This document shows positions 62,585-64,000 of a stretch of DNA of 64,000 nt, piece by piece; the first letter of the stretch is position 1; each line of letters opens with the position of its first letter. The translations under genes and the position numbers were made by a program. The DNA is from Chloroflexi bacterium UBA6077 (lineage in GTDB: Bacteria; Chloroflexota; UBA6077): the NCBI GenBank assembly GCA_002436065.1, contig DIXP01000065.1, positions 13,748 through 77,747 of the forward strand, in the 5' to 3' direction. The notes under the pieces were generated by a model. That model did no database searches. It was not told the origin of the DNA and saw only the letters and a list, made by a program, of their open reading frames with translations.

Positions 62585-62794
62585 CTACAGTCCTCCCTGC
62601 TCGGTGGCCGGGGCCACCAGGAAGTCTGGCTCGTCGGCCTCCATCTCCAGTTGGTAGGGTGCGATCAGGGAGATCCAATTCGCCACCTTGCCGATCTCTA
62701 CCTGGAGGGCATTGGTCCTCTGCTGTCCCCACGTCTGTCTCGCCTGCTCAGTAAGCTCTCTGGTGATTTCTGTCTTCGGGCGATCAAACAGCAT
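62585..62794 (-). CDS. Small GatC/AtzG-like protein, probable amidase partner
   Basis: This 69-aa protein is helical in its first 45 residues (ITRELTEQARQTWGQQRTNA ... IGKVANWISLIAP) and ends with an acidic/Pro segment (EMEADEPDFLVAPA). That layout resembles GatC and AtzG, small proteins that form complexes with amidase-signature enzymes. It stops 2 bp before the amidase start, strongly suggesting coupled translation. The similarity is by architecture and weak motif likeness. Confidence 0.55.
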   Translation of the reverse strand: MLFDRPKTEITRELTEQARQTWGQQRTNALQVEIGKVANWISLIAPYQLEMEADEPDFLVAPATEQGGL

Positions 62795-62827
62795 TGCACT
62801 CCCTCTCCACGATCCATTGGATGTGTG

Positions 62828-63238
62828 CTAGAAATCGTCCGCCCCCATGGAACCGCCGAAGCCGGCGTCGTTGCCCATGGGAGGCATGCCGTCCATGCCT
62901 CCCATGCCCTCGTCGTCCGGCATCTCCCCTGCTTCCATACGGTCGATCATCTCGCCGTACTCGGGACCCAGATCCTCGCCCATCTCCTGGCCCATCTTCT
63001 TGGCCCATCGGGCGATGCTTTTCGGGTCGTTCTCGTCCAACCCGGCCAGGCTCGAAGGGTCGGCTAGCTCCTCCAGCCGGCTTTCCTCCGACTTCATTAC
63101 CGCGAAGCGGGATACCAGCTTGGTCAGCTTCTCGGAGCCACAGTTTGGGCACACGGGCTCATTGATGGAGTTGAAGCTTCGGAAAAATACGCTCACGCGT
63201 CGTCGACAGCCGTGGCAACGATACTCGTAAACAGGCAT
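62828..63238 (-). CDS. FmdB-family zinc-ribbon protein with Met/Gly-rich tail
   Basis: This 136-aa protein opens with the FmdB signature MPVYEYRCHGCRRRVSVFF and a second CPNCGSEKLTKL, so one zinc ribbon is formed. The C-terminal half is Asp/Glu/Met/Gly-rich and probably disordered. The family has regulatory or RNA-linked roles that remain unclear. Confidence 0.85.
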   Translation of the reverse strand: MPVYEYRCHGCRRRVSVFFRSFNSINEPVCPNCGSEKLTKLVSRFAVMKSEESRLEELADPSSLAGLDENDPKSIARWAKKMGQEMGEDLGPEYGEMIDRMEAGEMPDDEGMGGMDGMPPMGNDAGFGGSMGADDF

Positions 63239-63254
63239 GGGACACCTCGTCCAA

Positions 63255-63311
63255 GTACTGAGTGCTGAGTACTGGGTGCTGAGTACGCATTGCGTGGCTC
63301 AGTACTCAGCA
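63255..63311. repeat. Small palindromic repeat overlapping the stop of the FAD-linked oxidase
   Basis: Segments of the agtgctgagtac type and inverted counterparts (TGCTGAGTAC 63277-63286 and GTACTCAGCA 63302-63311) form a hairpin. The stop codon of the adjacent gene (63306-63308, - strand) lies inside the right arm. A related sequence occurs at 25052-25069. Confidence 0.6.
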
Positions 63312-64000
63312 CTGGTCCGGGTACATCATCTTGCCGGGGTTGAGGATGTTGTTTGGGTCGATGGCTGCCTTGATGCTGTGCATCAGGCTGAGGGCCTGAG
63401 GAGTCAGCCTTCGGGCTATGAAGGGCTGCTTCACCAGGCCGATGCCGTGCTCACCCGAGAGGGTTCCGCCCAGGTCGATCGCGGCATCGAATAGCTCCGC
63501 GGCAGCGTGGTGGACCCTTTCCATCATCTCCGGATCCCGCTGGTCGAACAGCAGGTTGGGATGGAGGTTACCGTCCCCGGCGTGCCCGAAGACTGGAATG
63601 ACCAGGTCGAACTTCTTGGAGATCTCGCCAACGCGGCGGACGAACTCCGGGATGGCGCTGCGGGGTATGCAGATGTCTTCGCCCTGCTTGGTGGGGGCCA
63701 ACCGGCCCAGAGCCGCCGATACGGCCCGACGGGCCTTCCAGAGGGCTTCGCTACCCTCCTCGGTGGTGGCTACCTGCACCTCGGAGGCGCCGCTTCTCTC
63801 GCACACCTGCCCTACCTGCTCGATCTCCGGGCGGATCGCCTCCGGCTTCCCATCCACCTCGATGATCAGGATCGCGCCGGCCTCCACCGGCAGCCCCATC
63901 TGTAGATACTCCTCCACCACCCTGATGGTGGTGTTGTCCATGATCTCTATTGTGGATGGGAGAATGCCCGATCCCAGCAAGTTGGCCACCGTCTTGGTGG
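63306..64000 (-). CDS. FAD-linked oxidase, GlcD-type, partial (5' end beyond window)
   Basis: The visible C-terminal 230 residues match the FAD-linked oxidase C-terminal domain of glycolate/D-lactate dehydrogenases: IPVFGHAGDGNLHPNLLFD, GGTLSGEHGIGLVKQ, and the end DPNNILNPGKMMYP. The N-terminal FAD-binding part lies outside the window. It would oxidise a 2-hydroxy acid to a 2-oxo acid. Confidence 0.92.
   Translation of the reverse strand, partial: TKTVANLLGSGILPSTIEIMDNTTIRVVEEYLQMGLPVEAGAILIIEVDGKPEAIRPEIEQVGQVCERSGASEVQVATTEEGSEALWKARRAVSAALGRLAPTKQGEDICIPRSAIPEFVRRVGEISKKFDLVIPVFGHAGDGNLHPNLLFDQRDPEMMERVHHAAAELFDAAIDLGGTLSGEHGIGLVKQPFIARRLTPQALSLMHSIKAAIDPNNILNPGKMMYPDQC

Overview
The window is a GC-rich bacterial chromosome segment from an organism with an aerobic respiratory chain and a large set of genes for taking up and degrading organic acids. 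It carries a bc-type complex, a caa3-type cytochrome c oxidase with a cytochrome c fused to subunit II, and a cytochrome bd oxidase. Several traits would suit a member of the Chloroflexota: an RND pump with no adaptor or outer-membrane gene beside it, many lipoprotein-type binding proteins, and frequent small palindromic intergenic repeats. This placement is inference, since no rRNA or other phylogenetic marker is present. No tRNA, rRNA or CRISPR array was seen.

Layout. Bases 221-6100 (+): a tripartite tricarboxylate transporter (TctB, TctA, TctC) with an isocitrate-lyase/PEP-mutase family lyase, then an unfamiliar trio (a two-cluster ferredoxin-like protein, a 209-aa protein and a 64-aa protein). 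A convergent GntR/UTRA regulator follows. Bases 7234-8366 (+): a DUF378 membrane protein and a DUF378-like/thioredoxin-fold fusion. Bases 8528-12246 (-): a MarR regulator and an RND pump. Bases 12456-26637 (-) are a respiratory block, in transcription order cydA, cydB, cydD, cydC, ctaB, coxB, coxA, coxD-like, coxC, two c-type cytochromes, Rieske, cytochrome b. Bases 26906-28937 (-): a peroxiredoxin with a clear promoter and an M24 peptidase homologue.

Bases 29104-43633 (-) form a second uptake and catabolism region: two dipeptide-type ABC permeases and a binding protein, an MBL-fold hydrolase, an M24 peptidase, two further TctC receptors, a ThDP enzyme, a cyclase-family hydrolase, TctA, TctB, and an IclR regulator with a nested palindrome just upstream. 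Bases 44102-49100 (-): ClpC, a shortened rhomboid homologue, a membrane SDH/ClpP-fold protease and a secreted protein with calcium-loop-like motifs. Bases 49388-55981 (+): an HpaI-type aldolase and 2-oxo acid hydratase pair, a CPBP protease overlapping a DNA methyltransferase, a flavoprotein with an Fe-S protein, and an aminotransferase remnant. Bases 55965-64000: a DUF1156 DNA methylase, a glycosyltransferase, a tRNA-binding protein, a histidine kinase (+) that may be read from a leaderless mRNA, an amidase with a small GatC/AtzG-like neighbour, an FmdB-type zinc ribbon, and a partial FAD-linked oxidase.

The most unusual features are not single genes. Palindromic repeats normally found between genes sit in frame inside both cydC and cydD at the same interdomain linker. 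Two otherwise diverged TctC receptors share 185 identical bases that encode their linker. Several regulator genes (gntR, marR, iclR) and two stress genes (peroxiredoxin, clpC) have visible palindromes placed at or next to recognisable promoters.
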